From NCBI RefSeq assembly GCF_009745975.1, contig NZ_WHOL01000064.1:1-64000 (forward strand): DNA of 64,000 nt, given 5' to 3'. How positions within the stretch are numbered: the stretch's first letter is position 1; each line of letters starts with the position of its first letter. Under the pieces are notes generated by a model, which made no database searches, had not been told where the DNA came from, and saw nothing but the letters and a program-made list of their open reading frames with translations. Shown here in pieces: positions 53,425 to 61,566 of the stretch. Position numbers and translations under genes: made by a program. The stretch comes from Actinokineospora pegani. GTDB taxonomy: Bacteria; Actinomycetota; Actinomycetes; Mycobacteriales; Pseudonocardiaceae.

Positions 53425-56163
53425 ATGACCGGGCGACCAGGGGCACGGGTCTTCGTCAGCTGCGCGCCGGGCGACCGGGCGGACGTCGCCGGGTTCGTCC
53501 GCGGCCTGCCGGGGCCGGTGCACATCGGCGACGGGGAGGTCGACGCGGCCCGGGCACGGGCGCTGGACGCGGCCGAGGTCGTCGTCGTCTGGCAGCCCCG
53601 GAACCCGCCGCGCTTCGCCGCGCAGTGGGACCTGGCCCGCGCGGTTCTCGGCGCCCGGCGACGCGGTGCGGACCCGCGCGCCCGGGTGCTCGTCGTGTCG
53701 ACTGAGCCGACCGAGCCCGCGGAACTGCCGCCGGTCCCACCGGAGGGAGCGCTCAGCGCGGTCCTTTCGCGACTGTCCAATACCGAGCGTCGAACGGATG
53801 TGGGCAACGCGGGCCCCGACGAGCCCGATTGGGACGACCTGCTGCTGCGCCCCAGCCGGTTCGTCGGCCGGACGCGGGAGCTGTGGGCGGTGCACAGGGC
53901 GCTCGAGGGCGACCTGCTGGCCGAGCGGCCGCGCACGGGCCCCACGGCGGTGTCGGTCGTGGGGGTGGGGCGGACGACGTTCGCCGAGCGGTACCGGCGG
54001 CTGCACTCCGCCGCGTACCCCGGCGGTCGCGTGTGGACGAGCTTCGCGGGCCTGCGCGACGACGAGGCGCTGCGCGCGCACTGGGCGGCGGAGGTGAACC
54101 GGGTCGCCAGGGACTGGTTCGGGCTCGACACCTCGGGCCTGCGCCACGACCTGGCCCGGGCGGCGCTCGCCGAGCGGCTGACCGAGCGCGGCGAGGCGGT
54201 GCTGTGGGTGGTCGACGACCTCGACCGCGCCACCCCGGACCTGGTCATCGACTCCCCCGTGGTGCGCGCGCTGCTGCTCGCGCCCGGCGACGGGCCCGCG
54301 GTGGGACTGGGCCCGCTGAGCAGCGCGGAGGCCGACCTGCTCGCCGCGGGCGGGGACGGCGAGGCCGACGCGGCGCTGCCGGTCGCGCGCTGCGCGGGCG
54401 ACCCGCTGCTGATCGCCGCCCGCGCGTGGCGGCCGGGCGCGGCGGACCCGGCCGACGCGCTGTCGGCCGTCATCCGCGACCGGGGCGACCACGCCAGGGT
54501 CGTGCTCAGCCTCGCCGCGCTGCTGGCCCCGGTCCCCTTCCCCGGCGAACTGGTCGCCGACAGCGTGGCCGACGTGCTGGGCGAGGGCGCGCCGCTGCTG
54601 GTCGCCCGCGCACTCGACGAACTGGCCTGCCACGCGCTGCTGCACCGGACCCGGGGTGGGCAGTGGCGGCTGCCCACCGCGGTCGCGCACGCCGCCCGCC
54701 GCACGCTGGACACCCTGCTCGGCGACGCCCTGGCCGTCCGGGCGTCGCTGCTGGTCGAGCGCGCGCTGGTCAGCGACACCCCGGGTGTGCGCGCGCACGC
54801 CGAGGCGCTCGCGGCGAACCGGGCCACCCCCGTGGACCGGCGGACGGCGCTGCTGCGCGCGCTGGCCACCGGGCACGCCCGCCGCGGCGACCTGGCCGCC
54901 GCCGTCGCCGCGGGCCAGCGCTGCCTGCGGGTGCGGTGGGCGGCGCCCGACGCGCTGGCCGTGGCCCGCTGGGCGGTGGCCGACGGGTGCGCCGAGACCG
55001 CGCTGCGGCACACCGCCGCCCTGGTCCGCCAGGCCAGGGAGGACGCCGACCAGCGGTTGGAGTACCGGGCGCGGTGGCTGGCCGCCACGGCGCACGACAG
55101 CCGGGGCGCCTACCTGTTGGCGGACCACGTCTTCCACCACCACCCGCTGGTCCGCGCGCACGGACCGCGCCCGCTGTGGGCGAGCGAGGCCGAACGCGCC
55201 GAGCTGGACCTGGGCCGGGCCACGGCGGCGCGGCTGCGCGGGGACAGCCGGTCAGCCGCCGCCCTGCTGCGACCGCTGTGGTCGGCCGTCGACGCCGACC
55301 ACCCCGCCGGGGCCACCGGCCGCTGGTCCGCCGTCGCCGTCGAGCACGCCCGGCTGACCTCCGACACCGCCCTGGCCGAGCGGGTCGTGGGCGTCTACGG
55401 CGCGGCGGGCCTCCCGACGCACCCGGTCGCGGGTCAGGCCGCCGTCGCCGCCGTCGCGGGCCGGGTGACCGCGGCCTGGGCGGACCGGGGGCCCGCGCTG
55501 GGCGTGGCCGCGCGGCACGCCGCCGCGGAACACGCGAGAGCGGCGGGCACCCACGGCCGCGACGACCCGATCACCCTGGAGCTGGCCATCCTGCACGGCC
55601 AGGCGCTGCACCGGTGCGGGCGCCGCGCCGAGGCGCTCGACCGCTTCACCACCACCACCGGGCACGCGGGCGCGGCGCTGGGTGTCGACCACCCGCTGGC
55701 GCTGCGCGCCCGGCTGTGGCGGGCGATGGCCCGCGGCGCGCTCGGGGACTGGGCCGCGGTCGCCGACGACCTGCGGACCCTGCTGCCCCGGCAGGTGGCG
55801 ATCCTGGGCACCGGGCACCCCGAGTGCGCGCTGGGCAGGCTGCACCTGGGCATCGGGCTGGCGATGACCGACCGCTCGCGCGAGGCCCGGCCGCTGCTCG
55901 GCGCGGCCGAGCAGGCGCTGGGCCGGGCGCCGCAGCCGTGGCGGCACTGGGCGGCGGTGGCGCGGGCCGGGGTGGCCGCGGCGACGCTGCCCGAGCCGGT
56001 GGTGCGGGTGGTCGGGATGGCGGGGGTGATGGGGCTGGCCGGGCTCGTCGGCGGGTGGGAGCGTCGCCTGCGGGTCAGGTCGTCCGCCACAGCAGGCCGT
56101 AGGAGCGGGCGAGCTCGAGGTCGTCGAACCTGGTCCGCACCAGACCCGCGGGGTCCGGGGTGA
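53425..56163 (+). CDS. TIR-like / degenerate STAND NTPase / TPR protein
   Basis: 912 residues, ATG with GGGAGAG upstream. Residues 1-110 resemble a TIR fold: RVFVSCAPGDRADVAGFVRGL, then VHIGDGEVDAARARALDAAEVVVVW. A linker leads to FVGRTRELWAVHRAL and a P-loop-like VVGVGRTTFAERY in which the Walker Lys is Arg, so ATP binding may be lost. The rest is helical TPR-like repeats rich in Ala, Arg and Leu. Such TIR/STAND/TPR layouts occur in bacterial anti-phage and signalling proteins, where TIR often cleaves NAD. The gene ends by overlapping a convergent gene by 89 bases. Function inferred from architecture only. Confidence 0.72.
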   Translation: MTGRPGARVFVSCAPGDRADVAGFVRGLPGPVHIGDGEVDAARARALDAAEVVVVWQPRNPPRFAAQWDLARAVLGARRRGADPRARVLVVSTEPTEPAELPPVPPEGALSAVLSRLSNTERRTDVGNAGPDEPDWDDLLLRPSRFVGRTRELWAVHRALEGDLLAERPRTGPTAVSVVGVGRTTFAERYRRLHSAAYPGGRVWTSFAGLRDDEALRAHWAAEVNRVARDWFGLDTSGLRHDLARAALAERLTERGEAVLWVVDDLDRATPDLVIDSPVVRALLLAPGDGPAVGLGPLSSAEADLLAAGGDGEADAALPVARCAGDPLLIAARAWRPGAADPADALSAVIRDRGDHARVVLSLAALLAPVPFPGELVADSVADVLGEGAPLLVARALDELACHALLHRTRGGQWRLPTAVAHAARRTLDTLLGDALAVRASLLVERALVSDTPGVRAHAEALAANRATPVDRRTALLRALATGHARRGDLAAAVAAGQRCLRVRWAAPDALAVARWAVADGCAETALRHTAALVRQAREDADQRLEYRARWLAATAHDSRGAYLLADHVFHHHPLVRAHGPRPLWASEAERAELDLGRATAARLRGDSRSAAALLRPLWSAVDADHPAGATGRWSAVAVEHARLTSDTALAERVVGVYGAAGLPTHPVAGQAAVAAVAGRVTAAWADRGPALGVAARHAAAEHARAAGTHGRDDPITLELAILHGQALHRCGRRAEALDRFTTTTGHAGAALGVDHPLALRARLWRAMARGALGDWAAVADDLRTLLPRQVAILGTGHPECALGRLHLGIGLAMTDRSREARPLLGAAEQALGRAPQPWRHWAAVARAGVAAATLPEPVVRVVGMAGVMGLAGLVGGWERRLRVRSSATAGRRSGRARGRRTWSAPDPRGPG

Positions 56164-57028
56164 TCCGCCCCCCGGCCGAGGCCGGGTCGGTCGCCTCGTG
56201 CGACAGCACCCCGTCGACCACCAGGACCTCGGCGGGCACCCGGTCCCGCTCGAACTGGACCGCCAGGTGGAAGGTGTCGCACGGCTGGATGGGGGTGCAG
56301 ACGTAGAACGGGCCGAAGCTGGCCACCCGGATGCCGAGGCGGAACCGGTGCGCCTCGCCCTTGGCCAGCGGCTTGGGCAGGCGCAGCGTGAACGAGGCCC
56401 GGTTGCGGGTCCGCAGCTCGGCGCTGACCACGTCGCCGCCCGCGATGCCCTCCACCCCGACCGTGGCCAGGTCGAGCGGGCCCGCCTCGACCCCGGGCGG
56501 GGCCAGCACGGTGAACGAGTGCTCGATGTGGTCGAGGCCGTCGACCCTGGCGGTGATCGCGCGGTCCTCGACGACGTCGGCGCCGGGCCCGTCGAGGGTG
56601 ACGACGGTGGACAGCGCGTTGGTGTGCCACGGGTGCCTCGGCCGAGCGGCGGCGACCAACTGCTCGCACAGCACGGCGAAGGCGCCGTCGATGCGCCGCT
56701 GGACGGTCCGGGCGTCGCGGTCGAAGCGGGTCTGCAGGGGCCGGACGCGGTCGGTGTAGCGGCTGTCCAGGTCGCCGTCGAAGCCCAGGGCGTACTTGGC
56801 GGTCAGGCGGTGGCGCTCGGACAGCCGGTCGCACTGCGCGGCGAGGCGGTCGTGGAACTGCTCGCGCGCGGTGAACGCCGAGGCCGAGGTGTCCACCCGG
56901 AGGACCTCGGCGAGACAGGGGTAGGTGGTCACGTCGAACTTGGCGTTGACGCCGTATCCGCGCCGCAGCGCCTTCAGCTCCGCCATCAGCGGGTCGGACT
57001 TCTCAGCGTTGGGGATGGTGTCGCTCAC
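56075..57028 (-). CDS. Actinobacterial hypothetical protein
   Basis: 317 residues, GTG with TTGGAG upstream. The N-terminal half is helical, with LKALRRGYGVNAKF and RTVQRRIDGAFAVLCEQL; the C-terminal half looks like a beta-rich domain. I recall similar proteins in many actinomycetes but no assigned function. It converges with the TIR-like gene, overlapping it by 89 bases, and diverges from the peptide/XRE regulator locus, so it may be under the control of that regulator through the shared upstream region with GTTTCCC repeats. Confidence 0.7.
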   Translation of the reverse strand: MSDTIPNAEKSDPLMAELKALRRGYGVNAKFDVTTYPCLAEVLRVDTSASAFTAREQFHDRLAAQCDRLSERHRLTAKYALGFDGDLDSRYTDRVRPLQTRFDRDARTVQRRIDGAFAVLCEQLVAAARPRHPWHTNALSTVVTLDGPGADVVEDRAITARVDGLDHIEHSFTVLAPPGVEAGPLDLATVGVEGIAGGDVVSAELRTRNRASFTLRLPKPLAKGEAHRFRLGIRVASFGPFYVCTPIQPCDTFHLAVQFERDRVPAEVLVVDGVLSHEATDPASAGGRITPDPAGLVRTRFDDLELARSYGLLWRTT

Positions 57029-57094
57029 GCGGCCGCTCCAAGTCAGGGAATGCGGTATCGCAGTGTACCCGCGTCTTCCTCGCCTTCGGTCCTT

Positions 57095-57146
57095 GTTTCC
57101 CAGGGTTTCCCACATCGGGAAACAGCGCTGGTGCGGGCTGTTTCCC
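57095..57146. promoter_or_regulatory. Cluster of four GTTTCCC motifs (candidate XRE operator)
   Basis: GTTTCCC occurs at 57095-57101, 57105-57111 and 57140-57146, and inverted as GGGAAAC at 57117-57123. The second and the inverted copy form a 19-base dyad with a five-base spacer. It lies between the divergent hypothetical gene and the peptide/XRE regulator locus. Confidence 0.65.
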
Positions 57147-57299
57147 GGTGCGGCCCGGGGCAGTCAACATGAAACTCCTTCCACGACGGCGGGCGTGCGC
57201 CGACGATGGGAATCACCAACCGGTTGGTCGATCCGAGCGGGAGCAGCGCCCTTCGCGACGGCGCAGGCGCCCGCACCACGTCGAAAGGACGCGACCACC

Positions 57300-57356
57300 A
57301 TGCACACGCACCCCTTCTGCACCATGTTCTTCCGCCTGTTCGGCTTGGGCGGCTGA
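57300..57356 (+). CDS. 18-residue peptide ORF upstream of XRE/NB-ARC regulator
   Basis: Encodes MHTHPFCTMFFRLFGLGG, with AAAGGA ten bases before the ATG. It lies 79 bases upstream of the regulator start on the same strand. The peptide is hydrophobic and aromatic with one Cys and ends in Gly-Gly, the size and character of a linear signalling peptide. Translation and function are inferred. Confidence 0.5.
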   Translation: MHTHPFCTMFFRLFGLGG

Positions 57357-57435
57357 CCCACCAGGCGGGCGACCCCGGTCCGCGGGCCACGACGGCCGCG
57401 GACCGGGGCTCGTCCCCGGCCAGAAAGGCGATGAC

Positions 57436-59637
57436 ATGACGGAGTTCGGCGCGCGGCTGCGCCGCCTGCGCGAGTCGAGGGGGATGTCCCTGGCCGCGCT
57501 GGCGGGCGAGGTCCACTTCACCAAGGGCTACCTCAGCAAGATAGAGAACGGTCGGTCCCGGCCGAACCCGTCGCTGGCGCAGTCCTGCGACCGCGTGCTG
57601 GGCGCCGGGGGCGAGCTGCTCGGCATGCTCGCCGAGGACGCCGAGCCCGACCACCGCCCGCCCACCTGCCTGATCCCGCCGCCGGAGCTGCACTTCACCG
57701 GGCGCGCCGCCGAGCTGTCCACAGTGGCCTCGATGCTGGGCCCCCAGTCCACCGCCCGGATCTGCGTCATCAGCGGCCTGGCGGGGGCGGGCAAGACCGC
57801 GTTGGCCGTGCGCGCGGCCCGAGCGGCCCGGGACGACTTCCCCGACGGCTGCCTGGCCGTCGACCTGCGCGGGCACACCCCCGGCGCCGAGCAGGCGGGC
57901 GCGGGCGAGGTCGCCGGTCGGCTGCTGGGCATGCTCGGCGTCGAGGCGGGCCGGGTCCCCGGCGACGCCGAGGGCCGCACCGCGCTGCTGCGCGCGGTGC
58001 TGCGCGACCGGAAGGTGCTCCTGCTGCTGGACAACGCCCGCACCGCCGCCCAGGTCCGACCGCTGGCCCCCGACGGGTCGGGCAGCCGGGTGCTGGTCAC
58101 CAGCCGCACCCGGCTGCCCGCCCTGGACGACGCCTGGCACCTGCCGCTGGGCATGCTGTCCGAGGCCGAGGCGGTGCTGCTGTTCCGCGCCGTGGCCGGG
58201 AGCAGCGCCCCCGACGACCACGCCGCGGTCGCCGAGATCACCCGCCGCTGCGGGCGGCTGCCGCTGGCCGTGCGGATCGCCGCCGCCCGGTTCGCCGCGG
58301 GCGGCTGGACCGCCGAGCGGTTCCTGGCCCGGCTCACCCGCGAGTCCACCCTGCTCGGCGCGCTCGACGACGGCGAGCGCGGTGTCGCCACCGCCTTCGC
58401 GGTCACCCACGACGACCTCCCCGACGAGCCGCGCCGCCTGCTGGGGCTGCTGGCCCTGCACCCCGCCGGGGTCGTGTCGACCGCGGCGGTGGAGGCGATG
58501 GGCGGCGTCGGCGAGGGGGAGGCCGACGCCGCCCTGGACCGGCTGCACGACGCCCACCTGGTCACCCGCGACGAAGACGGGGACCTGCGGGTGCACGACC
58601 TGGTGCGCGCCTTCGCGGTGCGCCACGCACTGCCCGCCCTGGCCCCGGCCGTCCGCGCCGCGGCCACCGACCGCCTCGTCGACCTCCTGCTGGGCACCGT
58701 GCACGCCGCGGACGAACTGCTCGACCCACACCGCTACCGCACCGACAGCGACGCCGCCCGCCCGGCCCGGCTGCCCTTCTGCGACGCGGACACCGCGCTG
58801 GCCTGGCTGCGCGCGCACTGGCCCGCGGCGGTGGGCGCGGTCGAACTGGCGGCGGGCGACCGCCGGAGCTGGCGGCTCGCCTTGCTGCTGCGCGCGTTCT
58901 TCTTCCACGACAAGCTGTTCGCCCCCTGGATCGCCACGCACCAGGTGGCGCTCACCGCCGCACGCGACCTGGGCGACCAAGCCGCGACCGGCCGACTGCT
59001 CAACAACCTGGGCATGGCCCACGTCGAACAGGGCGACGCCGACACCGCCGCCGAGTGCCACCGCGCCGCCCGGACCGCCTTCGCCGAGGCGGCCGACCAC
59101 AACGGCGAGGTCGACGCCCTGTCCAGCCTGGCCTGGGCCAACCTGTACCGGGGCGACGCCGCGTCAGCCGCCCGCGACCTCGAGGCGACGCTGACGGCGA
59201 CCCGCCGCACCGGCCGCACCCGCAACACCATGATCGCCCTGCGCGGCCTGGCCCTGGCCCACACCGCCCTGGGCGACACCGACCAGGCGCTGACCCACGC
59301 CAGCGAGGCCCACGAGTTGGCCCAGCAACCGGTGGACGCGGTGATGGGCCTGACCTGCCTGGCCTGGGTCCACTACAACGCCAACACCCTGGACGCCGCC
59401 CACGACCACTACCGCCGCGCCGCCGAACTGGCCGAACTGGCGGGCAGCCACTACGAACGAGCCCGAGCCCTCACCGGCCTGGCCAACACCGCCGCCCGCC
59501 GCGACGACCCGGACAGCGCCCGCGCCCTGTGGTCCGCCGCGGACGAGATCGGCCTCCCCGTCAACCGGGTGGTGGTAGGCGAAGGCCGAGCCCGCCACCT
59601 CCTCAACACCAACAACGACCAGCCCCCACCCCCATGA
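57436..59637 (+). CDS. XRE-family regulator with NB-ARC and TPR domains
   Basis: 733 residues. N-terminal XRE helix-turn-helix (FGARLRRLRESRGMSLAALAGEVHFTKGYLSKIENG), linker, then LHFTGRAAEL and an NB-ARC ATPase with intact P-loop VISGLAGAGKTALAV near 115, Walker B VLLLLDNARTA, GLPLA-like GRLPLAVRIAA, and winged helix; TPR repeats from about 490 to the end (NNLGMAHVEQGDADTAAECHRAA and others). A ligand sensed by the TPR array would control nucleotide-dependent assembly and DNA binding. The short peptide ORF just upstream and the GTTTCCC array make a peptide-sensing, autoregulated switch a reasonable hypothesis. Confidence 0.9.
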   Translation: MTEFGARLRRLRESRGMSLAALAGEVHFTKGYLSKIENGRSRPNPSLAQSCDRVLGAGGELLGMLAEDAEPDHRPPTCLIPPPELHFTGRAAELSTVASMLGPQSTARICVISGLAGAGKTALAVRAARAARDDFPDGCLAVDLRGHTPGAEQAGAGEVAGRLLGMLGVEAGRVPGDAEGRTALLRAVLRDRKVLLLLDNARTAAQVRPLAPDGSGSRVLVTSRTRLPALDDAWHLPLGMLSEAEAVLLFRAVAGSSAPDDHAAVAEITRRCGRLPLAVRIAAARFAAGGWTAERFLARLTRESTLLGALDDGERGVATAFAVTHDDLPDEPRRLLGLLALHPAGVVSTAAVEAMGGVGEGEADAALDRLHDAHLVTRDEDGDLRVHDLVRAFAVRHALPALAPAVRAAATDRLVDLLLGTVHAADELLDPHRYRTDSDAARPARLPFCDADTALAWLRAHWPAAVGAVELAAGDRRSWRLALLLRAFFFHDKLFAPWIATHQVALTAARDLGDQAATGRLLNNLGMAHVEQGDADTAAECHRAARTAFAEAADHNGEVDALSSLAWANLYRGDAASAARDLEATLTATRRTGRTRNTMIALRGLALAHTALGDTDQALTHASEAHELAQQPVDAVMGLTCLAWVHYNANTLDAAHDHYRRAAELAELAGSHYERARALTGLANTAARRDDPDSARALWSAADEIGLPVNRVVVGEGRARHLLNTNNDQPPPP

Positions 59638-59801
59638 ACCACCACTCCCCGCCCACACCCCCATCACCCAGCACCCCATCCCACCACCACACCCCACCCA
59701 AAAGCTTTGTCATCCCTGGGCCTCGACCCAGTCCTGGCCGCCCGTAGCTCCGCGGCCCCACGGGACAGGCCCCACCCAGCCACAAGCAAGCCTCTACCCC
59801 C

Positions 59802-61079
59802 TCAAAGCACCCCCACCAACCTGCCCGAGTCAATCTCAGCAACCGAGGACACCCCCGACAACCCCATCGTCAAATCGAACTCCGCGAGAACATTGCCAAC
59901 AACATCAGCCACCCCCCGCCACCCGTCCAAAGCCAACCCATAGATGTGCGGCCTGCCAAGCGTCACCGCATCAGCCCCCAACGCGATCGCCTTGAACACG
60001 TCAGCCCCCGTACGAACCCCACTGTCGAGCACCAACGGATAACCCTCCCCCACAGCAGCCCGCACGCGGACCAACGCGTCGAGGGACGCCGTCGACCCGT
60101 CGACCTGCCGCCCACCGTGGTTGGACACGATCACCGCGTCCACCCCCAGGTCAACAGCCTTGCGCGCGTCATCGGGATGCAGGATCCCCTTGAGCACCAC
60201 CGGCAACGAGGTCCGATCCCGCAACGTGGCGATGTGGTCCCAAGTGAGCGCGGGATTGGAGTAGACATCCAGGAAGGTCTCGACCGCCGCACGCGGAACC
60301 GGCGAGCGCAGGTTGTCCAGCAACCCGCCAGGGTGCTCCCGGCTGATCGACAACAGCGTGCGCACCGCCGCAGGCGTGACGCGCACATCCCGCGCGGGCC
60401 CGCCCAGCCGCTGCCGCACCAATTCCGAGAACCTGGGGTCCGATGTGTACTGCGCGATCCCGATACCCTGGGAGAAGGGCAGACTACCCAGGTTCAGGTC
60501 CTGCGGTCGCCACCCGAGCATGGTCGTGTCGAGGGTGACCACCACCGCCCCCGCCCCGATCGCCGCGGCCCGGCCGAGGAAGCTGTCCACGAGGTCCTCG
60601 TCGCGGCTCCAGTAGAGCTGGAACCAGCGCGGCGCGTCGCCCATGGCCTCGGCGGTGCGCTCCATCGGACTGCTGCCCTGGCAGGACAGGATGTACGGCA
60701 CGCCCGCCGCGGCCGCCCCGCGCCCGATCAGCACGTCGGCGTCCCGGGCGACCAGCCCCGCCGCGCCCACCGGGGCCAGCAGCAGCGGCGTGGGCAGCTC
60801 GACGCCGAGCAGGGTGGTCGACAGGTCGCGCTCGACGACGTCGCGCAGCATCCTGGGCACGATCTCGTGCCGGTCGAACGCGGCGCGGTTGGCCGCCATC
60901 GTCCGCCCCTCGCCCGCGCCGCCCTCGACGTAGGCCCACGCCCTGGTCGAGCAGCGCCGCCGCGCGGCCTCGCGCAGCGCCGCGGCGTCGGTGGGCACCC
61001 GCGGTCGGGTGCCGGACACCCCGGCGCGGTAGATCGCCTCCTGGCGCAGCCGCCCCAGACCGCCTGTCAATCCGGTCAT
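59802..61079 (-). CDS. FMN-dependent alpha-hydroxy-acid oxidase/dehydrogenase
   Basis: 425 residues. TIM-barrel family with LLLAPVGAAGLV, LPVVLKGILHPDDA (FMN contact Lys), SNHGGRQVDGS (catalytic His and Arg) and LDSGVRTGADVFKAIALGADAVTLGRP (FMN phosphate site). Members include lactate 2-monooxygenase, lactate and mandelate dehydrogenases; the long N-terminus and EGGAGEGRTMAANRAAF segment resemble the lactate-monooxygenase branch. It follows the MarR gene by nine bases on the same strand, so that regulator may control it. Confidence 0.92.
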   Translation of the reverse strand: MTGLTGGLGRLRQEAIYRAGVSGTRPRVPTDAAALREAARRRCSTRAWAYVEGGAGEGRTMAANRAAFDRHEIVPRMLRDVVERDLSTTLLGVELPTPLLLAPVGAAGLVARDADVLIGRGAAAAGVPYILSCQGSSPMERTAEAMGDAPRWFQLYWSRDEDLVDSFLGRAAAIGAGAVVVTLDTTMLGWRPQDLNLGSLPFSQGIGIAQYTSDPRFSELVRQRLGGPARDVRVTPAAVRTLLSISREHPGGLLDNLRSPVPRAAVETFLDVYSNPALTWDHIATLRDRTSLPVVLKGILHPDDARKAVDLGVDAVIVSNHGGRQVDGSTASLDALVRVRAAVGEGYPLVLDSGVRTGADVFKAIALGADAVTLGRPHIYGLALDGWRGVADVVGNVLAEFDLTMGLSGVSSVAEIDSGRLVGVL

Positions 61080-61088
61080 CGGTCCTCC

Positions 61089-61520
61089 CTAGGTCAGGCG
61101 GTCGAGCAGGTCGAACGCCTCGGTCAGCCGAGCCCGCTCGGCCGGGGTGTAGCGGTCCTGCAGCGCGCGGGCGAGCCACTCCTCGTGCTGCTCGCGGGCG
61201 CCGCGGATGACCTCCACGGCGAGCTCGCTGAGCTCGACGAGCTGGCGGCGGCCGTCGGTGGGGTCCGGGCGCCGGGTGATCAGCCCCTGGCCCTCCAGCG
61301 CGGTGAGGGTGGTGGCCATCGACTGCGGGCGGATGCGCTCCGCCGCCGCCAGCGCGCTGGCCGTGGACGGCCCCCGCGCGAGCCTGCTCAGCACGGAGGT
61401 CTGCGACGGGGTCAGCTCGTGCCCGTCGCCCACTTCCCGGAGCCGCCTGCGCAGCCTGCCCACCGCCGCCCGGAGGGCGTGCGCGGAGCGCACGGCGTCG
61501 GGGGAGATCTCGTCGCTCAC
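61089..61520 (-). CDS. MarR-family regulator
   Basis: 143 residues, GTG start. The winged helix runs from ELTPSQTSVLSRLARGPSTASALAAAERIRPQSMATTLTALEGQGLITRRPDPTDGRR, with the beta-wing DPTDGRR. MarR proteins repress genes and are released by phenolic or oxidative signals. It lies between a broken FAD dehydrogenase and the hydroxy-acid oxidase gene. Its promoter appears to give a leaderless message, and an ACTGTCCAGT dyad lies over the -35 region, a possible self-regulatory operator. Confidence 0.9.
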   Translation of the reverse strand: MSDEISPDAVRSAHALRAAVGRLRRRLREVGDGHELTPSQTSVLSRLARGPSTASALAAAERIRPQSMATTLTALEGQGLITRRPDPTDGRRQLVELSELAVEVIRGAREQHEEWLARALQDRYTPAERARLTEAFDLLDRLT

Positions 61521-61526
61521 CGCACC

Positions 61527-61555
61527 ACCGTAAAACCCGCAGTTTTGACTGTCCA
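61527..61555 (-). promoter_or_regulatory. Probable leaderless promoter of the MarR gene
   Basis: On the minus strand TGGACA and TACGGT are 17 bases apart, and only six bases separate the -10 from the GTG start, so transcription would begin at or next to the start codon. The -35 overlaps an ACTG-TC-CAGT dyad. Confidence 0.6.
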
Positions 61556-61566
61556 GTTTCACCTGA

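Noticed and set aside
59638-59801. C-rich, purine-poor stretch after the XRE regulator as a structured element
   Set aside because: It is skewed in composition but lacks a convincing hairpin or motif; it is probably the ordinary 3' region between convergent genes.
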